DNA from: Aliiglaciecola sp. M165
GTDB lineage: Bacteria; Pseudomonadota; Gammaproteobacteria; Enterobacterales; Alteromonadaceae
Assembly (NCBI RefSeq): GCF_007197995.1
Contig: NZ_VKKH01000008.1
Location: forward strand, 1-64,000
Length of the DNA: 64,000 nt
Reading direction: 5' to 3'
Position 1 is the stretch's first letter; each line of letters opens with the position of its first letter. Below, one piece after another: positions 28,752 to 37,807 of the stretch. The position numbers were made by a program, and so were the translations under genes. Under the pieces are notes generated by a model, which made no database searches, was not told the origin of the DNA, and was given only the letters and a program-made list of their open reading frames with translations.

Positions 28752-28794
28752 GCCCATTAAAAGAGAGCGATAAGCGATCGCTCTTTGTCCAATT
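28752..28794 (+). repeat. 3' flank shared by two island genes, copy 2, with hairpin
   Basis: GCCCATTA ... CGCTCTTTG ... AATT repeats the layout of 24428-24468. This copy also forms a hairpin (AGAGCGAT, loop AAGCG, ATCGCTCT, then TTTG) that could terminate transcription. The upstream 28666-28751 contains an imperfect inverted pair, GCCGATGC and GCATCTGGGC, followed by GTTGAGA. Confidence 0.45.
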
Positions 28795-28857
28795 GAGGCA
28801 GACAGGAGCTTAAAGTTGTAGCCCCACCTGAGTTTATAAGTTTCCCCTCTTAAAAGA

Positions 28858-30024
28858 TTATACGTCAAAAACATCTAGTTCAGCAGCAATAACCCTCGTC
28901 CATTCGACATGGTTTTCAGTATATATCTTGGTTGACTTCGCATCTGAATGCGCGAGTCTCTCTTGTGGATCTATACCACCATCTTTGAACATTCTCGCAG
29001 CCAAAGCTCTAACCTCATGAAAAGTTGGTCGAGCTTTTTTAGGTAATACTGAATACAACCCTAGTTCATCCCTTAATTTCGAAAAAGCACTGCTCAGATA
29101 TGTGCTAGCGACTTGGGTATGGTGATCACAGTTTTCTCCTATCTGAGCTTTGTATCTGCCAATACGATGCACAATGTAAGGACCCTCAATTCCATCTTTT
29201 CCACTATTGAAAATTGTACTTCGAAGAGCGGCGGTAATTGGAATTTCAACATTAGATGCTTCCAAGTGTTCTGTTTTTTGTCGGCGAACTCTTATAAAGC
29301 CATAGATTGTTAGGCCGTTCTCAATTTTCGGAGTATCAAACCAAGTGCAATCGCTGTACTTCATTCTGCTGACCTCCAGCGTAGCTTGAGCAGTTTCTAA
29401 CCCCAACTCAATTGCTGTTTTCAACCACAATTCTGCCGCTGAGTGCATTTTAAGTAAGGCTTCTAATTGAAGTCGCTGTCTTATCTTCTTGGACGTGTTT
29501 TTTTTGGTTCTCTTATCCCACGCATAATTGTGTTTAATGGCACCTTCATCCAACAAGTAAGAAAAAATTTTCCTCAAAAACCGAAGCTTGCGATTGTATA
29601 CGTTGACACTTTTTCCAGACGTATGCTTCACCATGTATTCGGTAACAAACTCCAGGTCCAGCGATTTGCTGTATGCTGAACCTCCAAAGCTTAACAGTCG
29701 CTCACAGTCGTTTGAGAAAGTCGACCATGCATTTTCTTTTAGGTTTTCCTCTTGCTGTACTCTCACTTTAACGATTGGAATCCAGTAAGCAAGCGGACGA
29801 TTATATTTATCTGCATTTTCCAACAAATTAATAGTTCGATTTCTATGTTCCGCGTTGAACAATTTGGCCGCTTCAATCGCTTCGATTCTTTTTGTTTTTG
29901 GAGGAAAGTAAAATTCTTTTCCACTGATGTAGCGGTATTTAAATCTTTTTGATCCTCTAACCAACTTTGTAGTTAGACCGACAGGGAGGTCGTTATTTTC
30001 GATTTTTTTGCGTCGTGGTGCCAT
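28858..30024 (-). CDS. lambda-type phage integrase (tyrosine recombinase), Arg I apparently missing
   Basis: The 388-residue protein has an N-terminal DNA-binding part, a core-binding helical domain (about 75-165) and a catalytic domain from about 185. The HEVR box (His336, Arg339), His359 in LAHSDAK and the nucleophile Tyr368 in TKIYTENH are present. The region that should hold the first catalytic Arg reads ETAQATLEVSRMKYSD; I recall relatives with Arg where this protein has Thr215. It is the last gene of a four-gene operon starting at 30896 and overlaps the excisionase-like gene. It is the likely integrase of the island, possibly inactive now. Confidence 0.85.
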   Translation of the reverse strand: MAPRRKKIENNDLPVGLTTKLVRGSKRFKYRYISGKEFYFPPKTKRIEAIEAAKLFNAEHRNRTINLLENADKYNRPLAYWIPIVKVRVQQEENLKENAWSTFSNDCERLLSFGGSAYSKSLDLEFVTEYMVKHTSGKSVNVYNRKLRFLRKIFSYLLDEGAIKHNYAWDKRTKKNTSKKIRQRLQLEALLKMHSAAELWLKTAIELGLETAQATLEVSRMKYSDCTWFDTPKIENGLTIYGFIRVRRQKTEHLEASNVEIPITAALRSTIFNSGKDGIEGPYIVHRIGRYKAQIGENCDHHTQVASTYLSSAFSKLRDELGLYSVLPKKARPTFHEVRALAARMFKDGGIDPQERLAHSDAKSTKIYTENHVEWTRVIAAELDVFDV

Positions 30025-30314
30025 TACTTATTCGCTCCTGCTGCCTTCATCATTTCAAAAAGATTCTTTACTACTCCGCTTTTCTGAGTGTCTACAAAAA
30101 TTAAGTACTGGCCTGTTGGGGTTATTTCGACGGTGGTGTTTGCCGGCATTGTATTCCGCCGAATCCAATTCCTAACTGTTTTGCAAGTAATTCCGCCATT
30201 CCATATTTCTGCAGCATACTCTGCCGGCGTATAAGCCTTCTTTCTGTTTAATGTGAGTGACGAGGTTCCAGCGTCAAGCTTGGTTGTTGTGTTCTGTTTA
30301 TACGAATTGTGCAT
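30024..30314 (-). CDS. excisionase-like MerR-type DNA-binding protein
   Basis: The 96-residue protein has a winged-helix/MerR-like core: KKAYTPAEYAAEIWNGGITCKTVRNWIRR followed by TPTGQYLIFV. It overlaps the integrase start (TAATG type junction at 30024), the usual arrangement for a recombination directionality factor. A regulator role is possible too. Confidence 0.75.
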   Translation of the reverse strand: MHNSYKQNTTTKLDAGTSSLTLNRKKAYTPAEYAAEIWNGGITCKTVRNWIRRNTMPANTTVEITPTGQYLIFVDTQKSGVVKNLFEMMKAAGANK

Positions 30315-30522
30315 TTAGATGCTCCTTAGAATGATTTACTGGTGCCGACTCTAAATGACATTTCTGTGGTACCGATTTTAAATTTGCATTGACTAAGCCC
30401 ATTTTGATACAAAGGCGAACTAAATCTTTGCTAGCAAATAACGGTTGGATGCAACATTTTGCTTTGCTAGTTTTACTTGCCAGTAACTGTGATGTGGAAA
30501 TAAGTTTATTTAGTTGACTCAT
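30298..30522 (-). CDS. hypothetical 74-residue protein of the integrase operon
   Basis: It overlaps the excisionase gene by 17 bp and the upstream gene by 4 bp, which supports co-translation. The sequence is basic with four Cys and no recognisable motif. Confidence 0.5.
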   Translation of the reverse strand: MSQLNKLISTSQLLASKTSKAKCCIQPLFASKDLVRLCIKMGLVNANLKSVPQKCHLESAPVNHSKEHLNAQFV

Positions 30523-30896
30523 TTAATTTTCTCCTCATAGAATCTTTGTTTGATGCAGAGGAGTCTATTAGTCGGCTCTGTAGACAGTAAATTATCACTC
30601 GCTGCAACAAGCTCAGATCCTTTCAATATTAGATTTGTGATAAGTGCTTTTAAGTTTTTGTATTTACTGGTTTTTATTTGATTTTGTGTTTGCGTTTCAG
30701 CAATATTGCAGTGGAAACTTAACCGGTGATGTTTTCGGATCAGGTATTTAATCCGGTCGTATGTTAAAAATAATGCATCGAAACCTGCAAGACAGACCAA
30801 TTGACATACAAAAAGTATTTTTTCCGCTAATTGCAGAATGACTGTCGTCCTGCAAGGAATAATATGCAGGTGAATAACCTTTCTATTGGGATCCAA
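30519..30896 (-). CDS. hypothetical 125-residue protein, first gene of the integrase operon
   Basis: It is a basic protein with a hydrophobic, Cys-containing segment (ILFVCQLVCLAGFDALFL) in the first half. No family is recognised. It is divergent from the gene at 30985, and the 88-bp gap between them probably contains both promoters. Confidence 0.45.
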   Translation of the reverse strand: MDPNRKVIHLHIIPCRTTVILQLAEKILFVCQLVCLAGFDALFLTYDRIKYLIRKHHRLSFHCNIAETQTQNQIKTSKYKNLKALITNLILKGSELVAASDNLLSTEPTNRLLCIKQRFYEEKIK

Positions 30897-30984
30897 ACTT
30901 CTCTTGAAACTTTCCCCATCTAATTTGACGTGCTTCCCCGCGATGAGAGAGTGATTATCCTGGCCACATTTTCGAGTGATTAAG

Positions 30985-31626
30985 ATGAAGCTTTATAATG
31001 GCATAACGAATCAGTTTGTTTTGAATATGCGTAGTGAATTATTGCGGTATTATGAGTTAAGTTTTGAGCGACTTAGCCAAGGGGATTTTTTCATTCCAGA
31101 GGGGATTGTAAAAACATCATTTGAACGCATTGTGCTGCAACTCACCAGTCATCTTATCGAGGCGAAACATCGGTTTGATTTAGGGTGCCCAGCTTCAGTT
31201 AACGATATCAAACGCCTTCATTTTGGCATGCTTCACCGAGAAGTCCATGTGGCCAAAATCGACTGGTTCATCCCACACTATGTGTTGAATTTTCGAAACA
31301 CAGAATTGGAGCCAATGGTGTTTAGAGTCGTATCAATAGATGCCATCAAGCGAGCGCACCGTAAAATTTGGATAGCTTTATTGGTCGATGGGACAAGATA
31401 TGATTTACGAGGCGGAGCATCGGTATATCGCGCTATTAAAACTTATCCCAAAGCATTGCAATCCGAAGCTCAGTTTCCCCCGAAGCATGTTCCGCCAAAT
31501 TGGAGGCTTCTGGTTAAGCAAGGAATAAACAATGTGAACACGCCGTCATATTGGGAATTGCGAGTAGATGAAGGTGAAAACTACTCTGCGCAAATACTAG
31601 ACTTCTCTCAGACTGGAAAAAGTTAG
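30985..31626 (+). CDS. hypothetical 213-residue protein
   Basis: A soluble, mixed alpha/beta protein, with a Tyr/Leu-rich N-terminal helix and a basic central region (KRAHRKIWIALLVDG). The family is not recognised. The ATG at 30985 is preferred over GTG at 30976 because GAG(TG) lies at a workable distance from it. It converges on the winged-helix gene at 31639. Confidence 0.6.
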   Translation: MKLYNGITNQFVLNMRSELLRYYELSFERLSQGDFFIPEGIVKTSFERIVLQLTSHLIEAKHRFDLGCPASVNDIKRLHFGMLHREVHVAKIDWFIPHYVLNFRNTELEPMVFRVVSIDAIKRAHRKIWIALLVDGTRYDLRGGASVYRAIKTYPKALQSEAQFPPKHVPPNWRLLVKQGINNVNTPSYWELRVDEGENYSAQILDFSQTGKS

Positions 31627-31638
31627 CGGGTAAGGTAT

Positions 31639-32016
31639 TTAGCGTTTTTCTGGTGTTGTGTTGAGAGCGTGATGATTGATACTGAAGGTTGGTTCGATGG
31701 GAGATGTGTTGAGCTCTGTAATGGGCGCAACAATGCGGTAACCCAACCCCCGACGATTCTCTACATAATCTGAGCGTTGAGCGTTATCCCCAAAGTGTTG
31801 GCGAAGTTGAGTGATACTTTTATCGATAGCTGAATTACTGACACTGTGGCCCCAAACACGCAGCATCAATTCGTTTTTAGACACCAAGCGCTGATTGTTG
31901 TGAATAAGATAAGTCAGCAGCTTGAACAAAATAGGGGTGAGGTTTTGGCGATTGCCTTCACCATCGACAAGCTGCGCCAAGCCTTCATCCAAATTGTAAC
32001 TGCCGACCCGTAGCAC
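31639..32016 (-). CDS. winged-helix (OmpR/ToxR-type) DNA-binding protein without TM
   Basis: Residues 1-100 are a Trans_reg_C winged helix (LTPILFKLLTYLIHNNQRLVS, KNELMLRVWG, DKSITQLRQHFG, YVENRRGLGYRIV). Unlike CadC there is no TM segment or sensor domain; the protein stops after a 25-residue tail. It is divergent from the lipoprotein pair at 32265 and 32916 and is a good candidate for their regulator. The 248-bp gap between them shows no clear operator. Confidence 0.8.
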   Translation of the reverse strand: MLRVGSYNLDEGLAQLVDGEGNRQNLTPILFKLLTYLIHNNQRLVSKNELMLRVWGHSVSNSAIDKSITQLRQHFGDNAQRSDYVENRRGLGYRIVAPITELNTSPIEPTFSINHHALNTTPEKR

Positions 32017-32264
32017 GTTTTTGACTCACCTAAAAACTTAACCGCACTCTATTATCCACGGAAAGAGAGTAGGTCAAACCTATCCAACCAACGCTAAGTA
32101 GTTGATTTTACTTAAGAGATACAAAGACAAGGTAAAAACAAGTTAACGGTAAGGTTTAGGAAAGTTTGGGATTTGCCCTTTTTGAACAAGATGGTGAGGA
32201 TACATCGCCCACGTTTGACAGCTGGGCCATTGAGGAGAATATGAATTAAAAACAGGAGTCATTC

Positions 32265-32912
32265 ATGAAGTTATCTCTAACCAAACCCCTCTCTATATTA
32301 ACCTTTACCACAACCTTACTTTTGCTTGGTGGCTGCGCAACCAGCGCCAAAATCGAACAAACTACGCTAAATATGCAATTTTATGCCTTGTCCGGAAAGT
32401 CATTGACGGTCAATTATGCCCATGAGGCCATCAACCGTGACGTCCTCCCTGAGGACGGCTACGCCAAGACGCAGTTTAAATCCTTATCTGGATTCACACA
32501 AAAAGTGTTGAATAAGGGCAAGGTAAGCGTCACTCGTCAAACGCAATCTGCTCAGTACACCCTGGATGTTAAATTTGAACACCCCAATGAGCTCGGCGCA
32601 GTGTTTTATGACCACCAATTAGCCTCATCCATGGCCAAGTCATTGTTGACCCTGGGCTTAAATGGCAGCAGTGATTATAAGATTGTGGCTAACTACAAAG
32701 TGACATTTACGCTGCAAACCTCTGATGGCAACCCAGTTGCGACCCAATCCTATGTGGTGGAGGATGCCTTTGACCATCAACGCTCAAAATTTGGTTTTGG
32801 CAGTTTTGATAAAATGCGGGAGCTCAATGCACAACTACTGGAAAAAACCTACACCGAAAAACTTATCCGATTTTTAAATCTTGCCAATCAATCAATTGCG
32901 GTGAAGGGGTAG
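32265..32912 (+). CDS. lipoprotein of unknown function
   Basis: The signal peptide ends in LLLGGCATS, a proper lipobox with Asp absent at +2, so outer-membrane sorting is expected. The 190-residue mature part has alternating strands and no known domain. AGGAG precedes the ATG. Three bases separate it from the next lipoprotein gene, so the two are one operon. Confidence 0.75.
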   Translation: MKLSLTKPLSILTFTTTLLLLGGCATSAKIEQTTLNMQFYALSGKSLTVNYAHEAINRDVLPEDGYAKTQFKSLSGFTQKVLNKGKVSVTRQTQSAQYTLDVKFEHPNELGAVFYDHQLASSMAKSLLTLGLNGSSDYKIVANYKVTFTLQTSDGNPVATQSYVVEDAFDHQRSKFGFGSFDKMRELNAQLLEKTYTEKLIRFLNLANQSIAVKG

Positions 32913-32915
32913 GGC

Positions 32916-34553
32916 ATGAGCAAGCAATTTTTAGTCGTTGTTTTATTCACACTTAGTCTTAGCGCCTGCGGCGGGGGCGGTGACGAAGAGTCCCAAACGG
33001 CAACGAATCCAACTGTTACACAACCCACACCGACTGATACATCACCGGTTGTGACCATGGAGGCAACTTCCCTTGAGCTTCAGGCTAATCAACAACATGA
33101 AGTGGGCATTTCTGTCACTGACGATAACGGGATAAGCTCAGTAGTGTGGGAAGTACTTTCAGGTAAAATAACCATTTCCCAAAGCGATGACGACAGCGCA
33201 ACATTGCTTGCAGGAGAAGTATCAGAAAATGAAGCCGCTGAGGTCAGGGTGACGGTCACCGATACGGCCAACCAATCTGTATCAGCTACTTTGTCGATTA
33301 CCCTGCGTCCAGCTGAACAAGCTTCTTGGTCAACACTTAACTGGGAAACCCAAAGCATCGATGTGGGTTACACCGATGTATTGCCCTTTGCCGGCGTAAC
33401 ATCATCGGGAGAAGGTGTTGCAGTGCTTGCTGCCCGTGACAACGGTTCGATTACGCGTTTTAAAGTTGGCACCTTCTCGGATGAAAACATATCGAGCTTC
33501 TCTGAAGTAACAGAATACGTGGTCGCACAAACCGATGCTCAACCTTTTTTGACGCGCAAGCAGCGCCCCGTTTTTACACTCTCAGCTAGCGGTGAAGCCG
33601 TATTTGCCTGGATACGTTCAAACGAAGTGTATGGGATTGCACGAGACGCACAAGGAAATTGGTCCGATATCAGAAACTTAACCAGCGCCTTTGATTACGA
33701 TATCTATAATTTGCATGAGATTGCGTTTAGCCAAAACGCGATAAGTTTTATCATGGAATATGACCAAGGCATGCCCGGACACCTTGATTCTGTGCCAGGC
33801 CTGGTGAAGTTATCCTTTGATTTAACACTTAACCCCTCACAAACGCAGCATCAAGTCATTATCGAAGAAGGGTTTTCTGGTGTTTTGGATACGTTTGTAT
33901 TGGGTGAGAGTAGTTTGCTGTATGCGGTCAGCTCAGATGACGATGCACAGTCCATATCGGTGCAGGAAATGGATGGTGAGGTAAAAACATCTCTCACACT
34001 ACCTGCAGGCCATGCACCCAAAGTGTTTATCAGCGCAGACTATCTGTTAACGACAAACAATAAAGTGGGAACCGATAAACGGATGGGTATTTTCAAAAAA
34101 GAGGAGGACGGCTATGTCGAAGTCGGTGAAGCAGGTGAGTATGCTTTGTCCCCTCAAGTAGCCACCAATGGCAAGCTGGTCGCTGTTTATGCTTTTGAGC
34201 AAGGCTATCGCGGGATATTTGAAAATAAAACGTTTTGGCTATTTGACCTGGAAACTCAGTCAACGATTACGGATACGGTTGTCGGACTAAATGGCACTTA
34301 TGATAATACCAAAATTGTTATGAACGAGCGTGGCGAGACACTTATCGTAAGTGATGGTGGTGTGGCTGGTGAGGTTTTGTATCAAACCTTCTCTGAAAGT
34401 GGTGAAGCACTCGAAAGCGGACGTATCGCCAATGTGAATTACAGCAGTCTATTTGGCTCGCTAGTAAGCCTTGACGCAAAAACCACACCCAACGGTGTGA
34501 TGGTTGTTGCAACTGGCACAAAAGAAGCGTTTGTAGCAACTGTTCAACCATAA
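32916..34553 (+). CDS. large lipoprotein with Ig-like N-terminal and beta-propeller-like regions
   Basis: Lipobox LSACGGGG is followed by a Thr/Pro linker and an Ig/cadherin-like strand region (about 45-130; SVTDDNGISSVVWEV, VRVTVTDTANQSVSATLSITL). The rest, about 400 residues, has repeating short beta-strand blades (AVLAARDNGSITRFKV; AVFAWIRSNEVYGIA) suggestive of a propeller. Surface binding is plausible; nothing more specific is supported. Confidence 0.7.
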   Translation: MSKQFLVVVLFTLSLSACGGGGDEESQTATNPTVTQPTPTDTSPVVTMEATSLELQANQQHEVGISVTDDNGISSVVWEVLSGKITISQSDDDSATLLAGEVSENEAAEVRVTVTDTANQSVSATLSITLRPAEQASWSTLNWETQSIDVGYTDVLPFAGVTSSGEGVAVLAARDNGSITRFKVGTFSDENISSFSEVTEYVVAQTDAQPFLTRKQRPVFTLSASGEAVFAWIRSNEVYGIARDAQGNWSDIRNLTSAFDYDIYNLHEIAFSQNAISFIMEYDQGMPGHLDSVPGLVKLSFDLTLNPSQTQHQVIIEEGFSGVLDTFVLGESSLLYAVSSDDDAQSISVQEMDGEVKTSLTLPAGHAPKVFISADYLLTTNNKVGTDKRMGIFKKEEDGYVEVGEAGEYALSPQVATNGKLVAVYAFEQGYRGIFENKTFWLFDLETQSTITDTVVGLNGTYDNTKIVMNERGETLIVSDGGVAGEVLYQTFSESGEALESGRIANVNYSSLFGSLVSLDAKTTPNGVMVVATGTKEAFVATVQP

Positions 34554-34574
34554 AAACGTCCCCCTACTGCGTTT

Positions 34575-34601
34575 AAGGTCATCGAGAGGTGGCCTTTTTT
34601 T
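34575..34601 (+). terminator. terminator of the lipoprotein operon
   Basis: AAGGTCATC and GGTGGCCTT pair around GAGA with two G-T pairs, followed by a T run, 21 bp after the stop codon. Confidence 0.7.
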
Positions 34602-34698
34602 ATCTTTGAAAGTCCCCACAATTTAACGTTGTTTTAGCACACCAAAAACTCCTCTGCACATTAAGCTTATCTCATCGAAAACCACAAGAGAGGTGACA

Positions 34699-34959
34699 AT
34701 GAAAAAGAAACCCAAACACTCTGATGCTGAAAAGTTATGTTCGGCTCTATTGGTATTATCTGGAGTAGCAGATATAAACGAGTTGGCTAAAGTCACTGGA
34801 ATACATCACAGTACTCTAAGAGCGTGGAGGGATAAGTTAGGCGAAAAGGAGTTCACTTACTGGGATCTTTGCCTAACCGTCAACGCTGATATAGAAGCTG
34901 ACTCATTATTTTTACTTGCAGATATGCTCAATATTGGAGAGAGGGAGAGCACGTTTTGA
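34699..34959 (+). CDS. small helix-turn-helix protein
   Basis: The 86-residue protein has an HTH-like centre (INELAKVTGIHHSTLRAWRDKLG). The ATG at 34699 has AGAGAGGTG upstream. It may be a regulator or a Cro-like protein of the island. Confidence 0.6.
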   Translation: MKKKPKHSDAEKLCSALLVLSGVADINELAKVTGIHHSTLRAWRDKLGEKEFTYWDLCLTVNADIEADSLFLLADMLNIGERESTF

Positions 34960-35032
34960 TTTGACACATATCCCACCCATTCAAAACTACTCTCCAAATC
35001 AATTTTAAAAAAAATGAGATAAGGTGATAGCA

Positions 35033-35335
35033 ATGGAAGATATCGGTATTTGGTTAAGTTATTTGTTGGGTTTTGTGGCGCTAATATTCTTCGGGTTACT
35101 CGGAATGATAGCTGGAAGTGAAGGCGGAGGGGCAAGTTACTCAAGCTCTTCCAGTCCGGCAAGCTGCTTCGATGATGACGACAACTTCATCATCAACCAT
35201 GCAACCGGCTCTCCAATGGTAGGAGGCGTTTCTGGCCAGGATGCCTTTGGAAATAACTTTGGTTGCAATAGCAGTATGTTTAATAGTTCTGGTTGCTCAG
35301 GCAGTGTCATGGGTAGTGGTTTTGACGATATTTAA
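35033..35335 (+). CDS. small membrane protein with Ser/Gly-rich tail
   Basis: One TM helix (WLSYLLGFVALIFFGLLGMIAG) is followed by a Ser/Gly/Asn/Cys-rich tail with DDDDN in the middle and four Cys. The ATG at 35033 follows AAGGTGA. Small TM proteins with such tails accompany several phage-defence loci, but no link is shown here. Confidence 0.6.
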   Translation: MEDIGIWLSYLLGFVALIFFGLLGMIAGSEGGGASYSSSSSPASCFDDDDNFIINHATGSPMVGGVSGQDAFGNNFGCNSSMFNSSGCSGSVMGSGFDDI

Positions 35336-35359
35336 CTAACGGAGTTTATTCTTAAATGA

Positions 35360-35380
35360 GATGCCTTTAAGGGCATCTTT
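35360..35380 (+). terminator. hairpin terminator after the small membrane protein
   Basis: GATGCC and GGCATC pair around TTTAAG and are followed by TTTC, 24 bp after the stop. Confidence 0.6.
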
Positions 35381-35508
35381 CGGCCAAGAGAGGACTAAAT
35401 ATGAAAGAGGTTGAACAAGTGTTGCGACCCTTTGATTGTCTATCCTAGAAAATAACTTCCACTATCTTAAAAATACTAGCGAATAAGTAAAAAGTTCACA
35501 ATGTTTCG

Positions 35509-36270
35509 TTAAATATCATCCATTTTGATTTGCATAGTTTCAACAACCTCCGAGCTTAACGCTCCTACTCTGGAAAAAGCCTCTAATTGTTTTATTTGTA
35601 GCTTCTCGTATATATCGTCACATGCTTTCTTTTTCTCTTTTGACCAATTTCTCCTGCTAAGAGATACGAGGTTCAAATTGATTATAAATATCGATGAAGT
35701 AACTCCAGCAATTGCTGCGCTAATCGCTGCCCCTGAATCACCTCTCACGGCAGTATATGCCTTGTCAAAAATAAAATTTCCATGGTCAATCAATTTGAAA
35801 CACTGTTCGGATATTTGAAACACAAAATCGGTAACTTGTTGTAGTTTATCGAGCGACTCTTTGTTGTATTTAGATTGCAACTCCTTGTTACTTTCATTCT
35901 CTGCCTGTATGCGCTGTTTTCTAAGTTTGACAACTTTTTCAAATTCCCTAGAGTCTTCTTCAAACAATAATTTCAGTTGAGGTTCTATGTTGTTTTGAAT
36001 ATCTTCAATTATAAATCGAAACTGATTTTCAAATTGAATATATTTAAGTTGATTTGATTTAATAGAACCATTGTCAATTCCGAGTTTTTCCTGTTCCGAT
36101 TTTTTTATACTGAGACTGCAAACTGTTGTTATTAGTTTGCCTGCAAGTATTCCCATTAATGCTGCGGCGCTGCCCGAGCCTGGTGCTGAATTTCCTGCCC
36201 CAAAGTCGTTTAACAGGTTATTGACTGATCTATCTAATAACCTACTTGTAGTTACTAAATTACTATCCAT
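35509..36270 (-). CDS. cyclodeaminase/cyclohydrolase (FTCD_C)-family protein in the SPARTA operon
   Basis: The N-terminal FGAGNSAPGSGSAAALMGIL is the glycine-rich signature of the FTCD_C family (usually G(G)PAPGGGS..A). Long helices follow, with DSREFEKVVKLRKQR matching the conserved D..A/E..v..a segment and a late hydrophobic helix pair. In classical members this fold processes formimino- or methenyl-tetrahydrofolate. Here it begins 16 bp after the short Argonaute gene on the same strand, so it is transcribed with it. The coiled insert at about 100-140 is longer than in folate enzymes. It may be an accessory or nucleotide-linked factor of the defence system (inference). Confidence 0.65.
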   Translation of the reverse strand: MDSNLVTTSRLLDRSVNNLLNDFGAGNSAPGSGSAAALMGILAGKLITTVCSLSIKKSEQEKLGIDNGSIKSNQLKYIQFENQFRFIIEDIQNNIEPQLKLLFEEDSREFEKVVKLRKQRIQAENESNKELQSKYNKESLDKLQQVTDFVFQISEQCFKLIDHGNFIFDKAYTAVRGDSGAAISAAIAGVTSSIFIINLNLVSLSRRNWSKEKKKACDDIYEKLQIKQLEAFSRVGALSSEVVETMQIKMDDI

Positions 36271-36286
36271 AATATTGTAATACCAT

Positions 36287-37807
36287 TTAAATATAGTGTT
36301 TGAAAGGCAAAGGCGGCAGATCGTGCGCCATTGGAGTTGCCGTTAGTATTTCTCCAACCTGGTCAGCAAAGCGCAGTGTAACAGGTTCACCATCAGCAAA
36401 ATCACAGCGATTGAAGTTCACCTTTGTTAATCCAAGAATATCTTTTAAAACCTGTTCCATATCTGCTTCACCGAACGATATCTCTATCATTAATGGATTA
36501 GGGACTTCACGCCCTTGGTATGTGCCAAGTCTAGGTACAAATCCTTTAGTATATAAATAGGCTTTTTTATAACTATCTATGCAATAAGCACCTCTCAACA
36601 AGGGATGGTCTGTCGGGCTATATAACTTAAATTGTTTTTCGTGCCTTATTCTTATGGCAATGACTTTTGTGTTTTCAGGCACTCCAGCTTTGAACCCTTC
36701 CCACTCATCTTTATTTATTCTTGTTTTGCCATGGATAAATAACTCAGTCGGTGGAAACCCATGATCTCTTTTATAGGCAGCAACAATTTGCTCAGCAATA
36801 ATTTTTGCTTTCACGAAAGGCAAATGAAACTGTTTCGTTTCTGAAGAATACCAAGGCCCTACAGCCCCCCTAAACACAACACCGTCGCCAGAGTCGAGGA
36901 ACATTTGGGCACCGCAGCAGGCATTTTGACTATCTATTTGTGTTTCATCTTTCTTAAACACTAGACCCACGTAGCACACGCCAGGTCTTACATTTGCTAG
37001 TTTCCAAGGACGACCAGACGCTTTGAAAAATGCAGTAGTACATAGGTTCCAAGCTACTGACGCCTTATCTTGAAGTTGTCTTGTTTGCCTTCCGTTTTCT
37101 ATGAATTCTTCTGGCATAAGGGTAGTTTCGCGAACGACCTGTATAACTGCTTTAGCATCCAACAATCTAGCCTTAAGTTGATTGTGAAAATTCAATTCGT
37201 AGCGGTACAGTTCAGCAGTTTCATTATCTTCGTCAAACAATGAGGGTTGAGCAGATAGTTTTTTTGCTAACTTGGCATTCATGAGCTGTGGCGATGTTTC
37301 TGCTATCGAACCTGGAACTCGAGATTGGGGGCGACCATATTTATAGACTTCTTCAGGAATAACTACAAACCAAAGGTCTACCCCTTCATCTTCTTCATTG
37401 ATATGACGGCGAATCTCATTTTCAAAAATTGAAACGGTATTGTAGATCGCTTGGTGTCGGTCTTTGATACGAATAGCTTGAACAATCTCTTGGTCTGAAA
37501 TGAGAATTGAGGTTACTGGTGTGTCCGGCCATTTCGCACTAAATAAGGCTTCAAAACCTGGAAAAGGAATGTGATGAGCAACCTCAGATGTCGCTGCAAT
37601 GGGCAAATTGATTTGGTTTACCCATTTTTTGTATAACTGCAAACCGCTTTTTGTTCCAACAAAGCCTACTCTTATTGCGGTTGGCCCGTTTTCGTCGTTT
37701 AAAGGGCCAAACCACAATAATCCATCCTTGGCAAACGCTGTTTGTTGTTGGTAACCAAACAACAATTCTGGTTCATTTAAAAGTTGTATGTCCTTATTAC
37801 TCATCAT
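36287..37807 (-). CDS. short prokaryotic Argonaute (MID-PIWI) of a SPARTA system
   Basis: The 506-residue protein has the layout of short pAgos: MID (about 150-290; ELNFHNQLKARLLDAKAVIQVVRE) and PIWI (about 290-506; CYVGLVFKKDE, ELFIHGKTRINKDEWEGFKAGV, VIAIRIRHEKQFKLYSP, PNPLMIEISFGE). There is no N or PAZ domain, and the catalytic DEDX set does not line up, as expected for inactive short pAgos that use guide RNA to detect invading DNA. It overlaps the TIR-APAZ gene by 11 bp. The two products are known to form a heterodimer in this family. Confidence 0.9.
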   Translation of the reverse strand: MMSNKDIQLLNEPELLFGYQQQTAFAKDGLLWFGPLNDENGPTAIRVGFVGTKSGLQLYKKWVNQINLPIAATSEVAHHIPFPGFEALFSAKWPDTPVTSILISDQEIVQAIRIKDRHQAIYNTVSIFENEIRRHINEEDEGVDLWFVVIPEEVYKYGRPQSRVPGSIAETSPQLMNAKLAKKLSAQPSLFDEDNETAELYRYELNFHNQLKARLLDAKAVIQVVRETTLMPEEFIENGRQTRQLQDKASVAWNLCTTAFFKASGRPWKLANVRPGVCYVGLVFKKDETQIDSQNACCGAQMFLDSGDGVVFRGAVGPWYSSETKQFHLPFVKAKIIAEQIVAAYKRDHGFPPTELFIHGKTRINKDEWEGFKAGVPENTKVIAIRIRHEKQFKLYSPTDHPLLRGAYCIDSYKKAYLYTKGFVPRLGTYQGREVPNPLMIEISFGEADMEQVLKDILGLTKVNFNRCDFADGEPVTLRFADQVGEILTATPMAHDLPPLPFKHYI

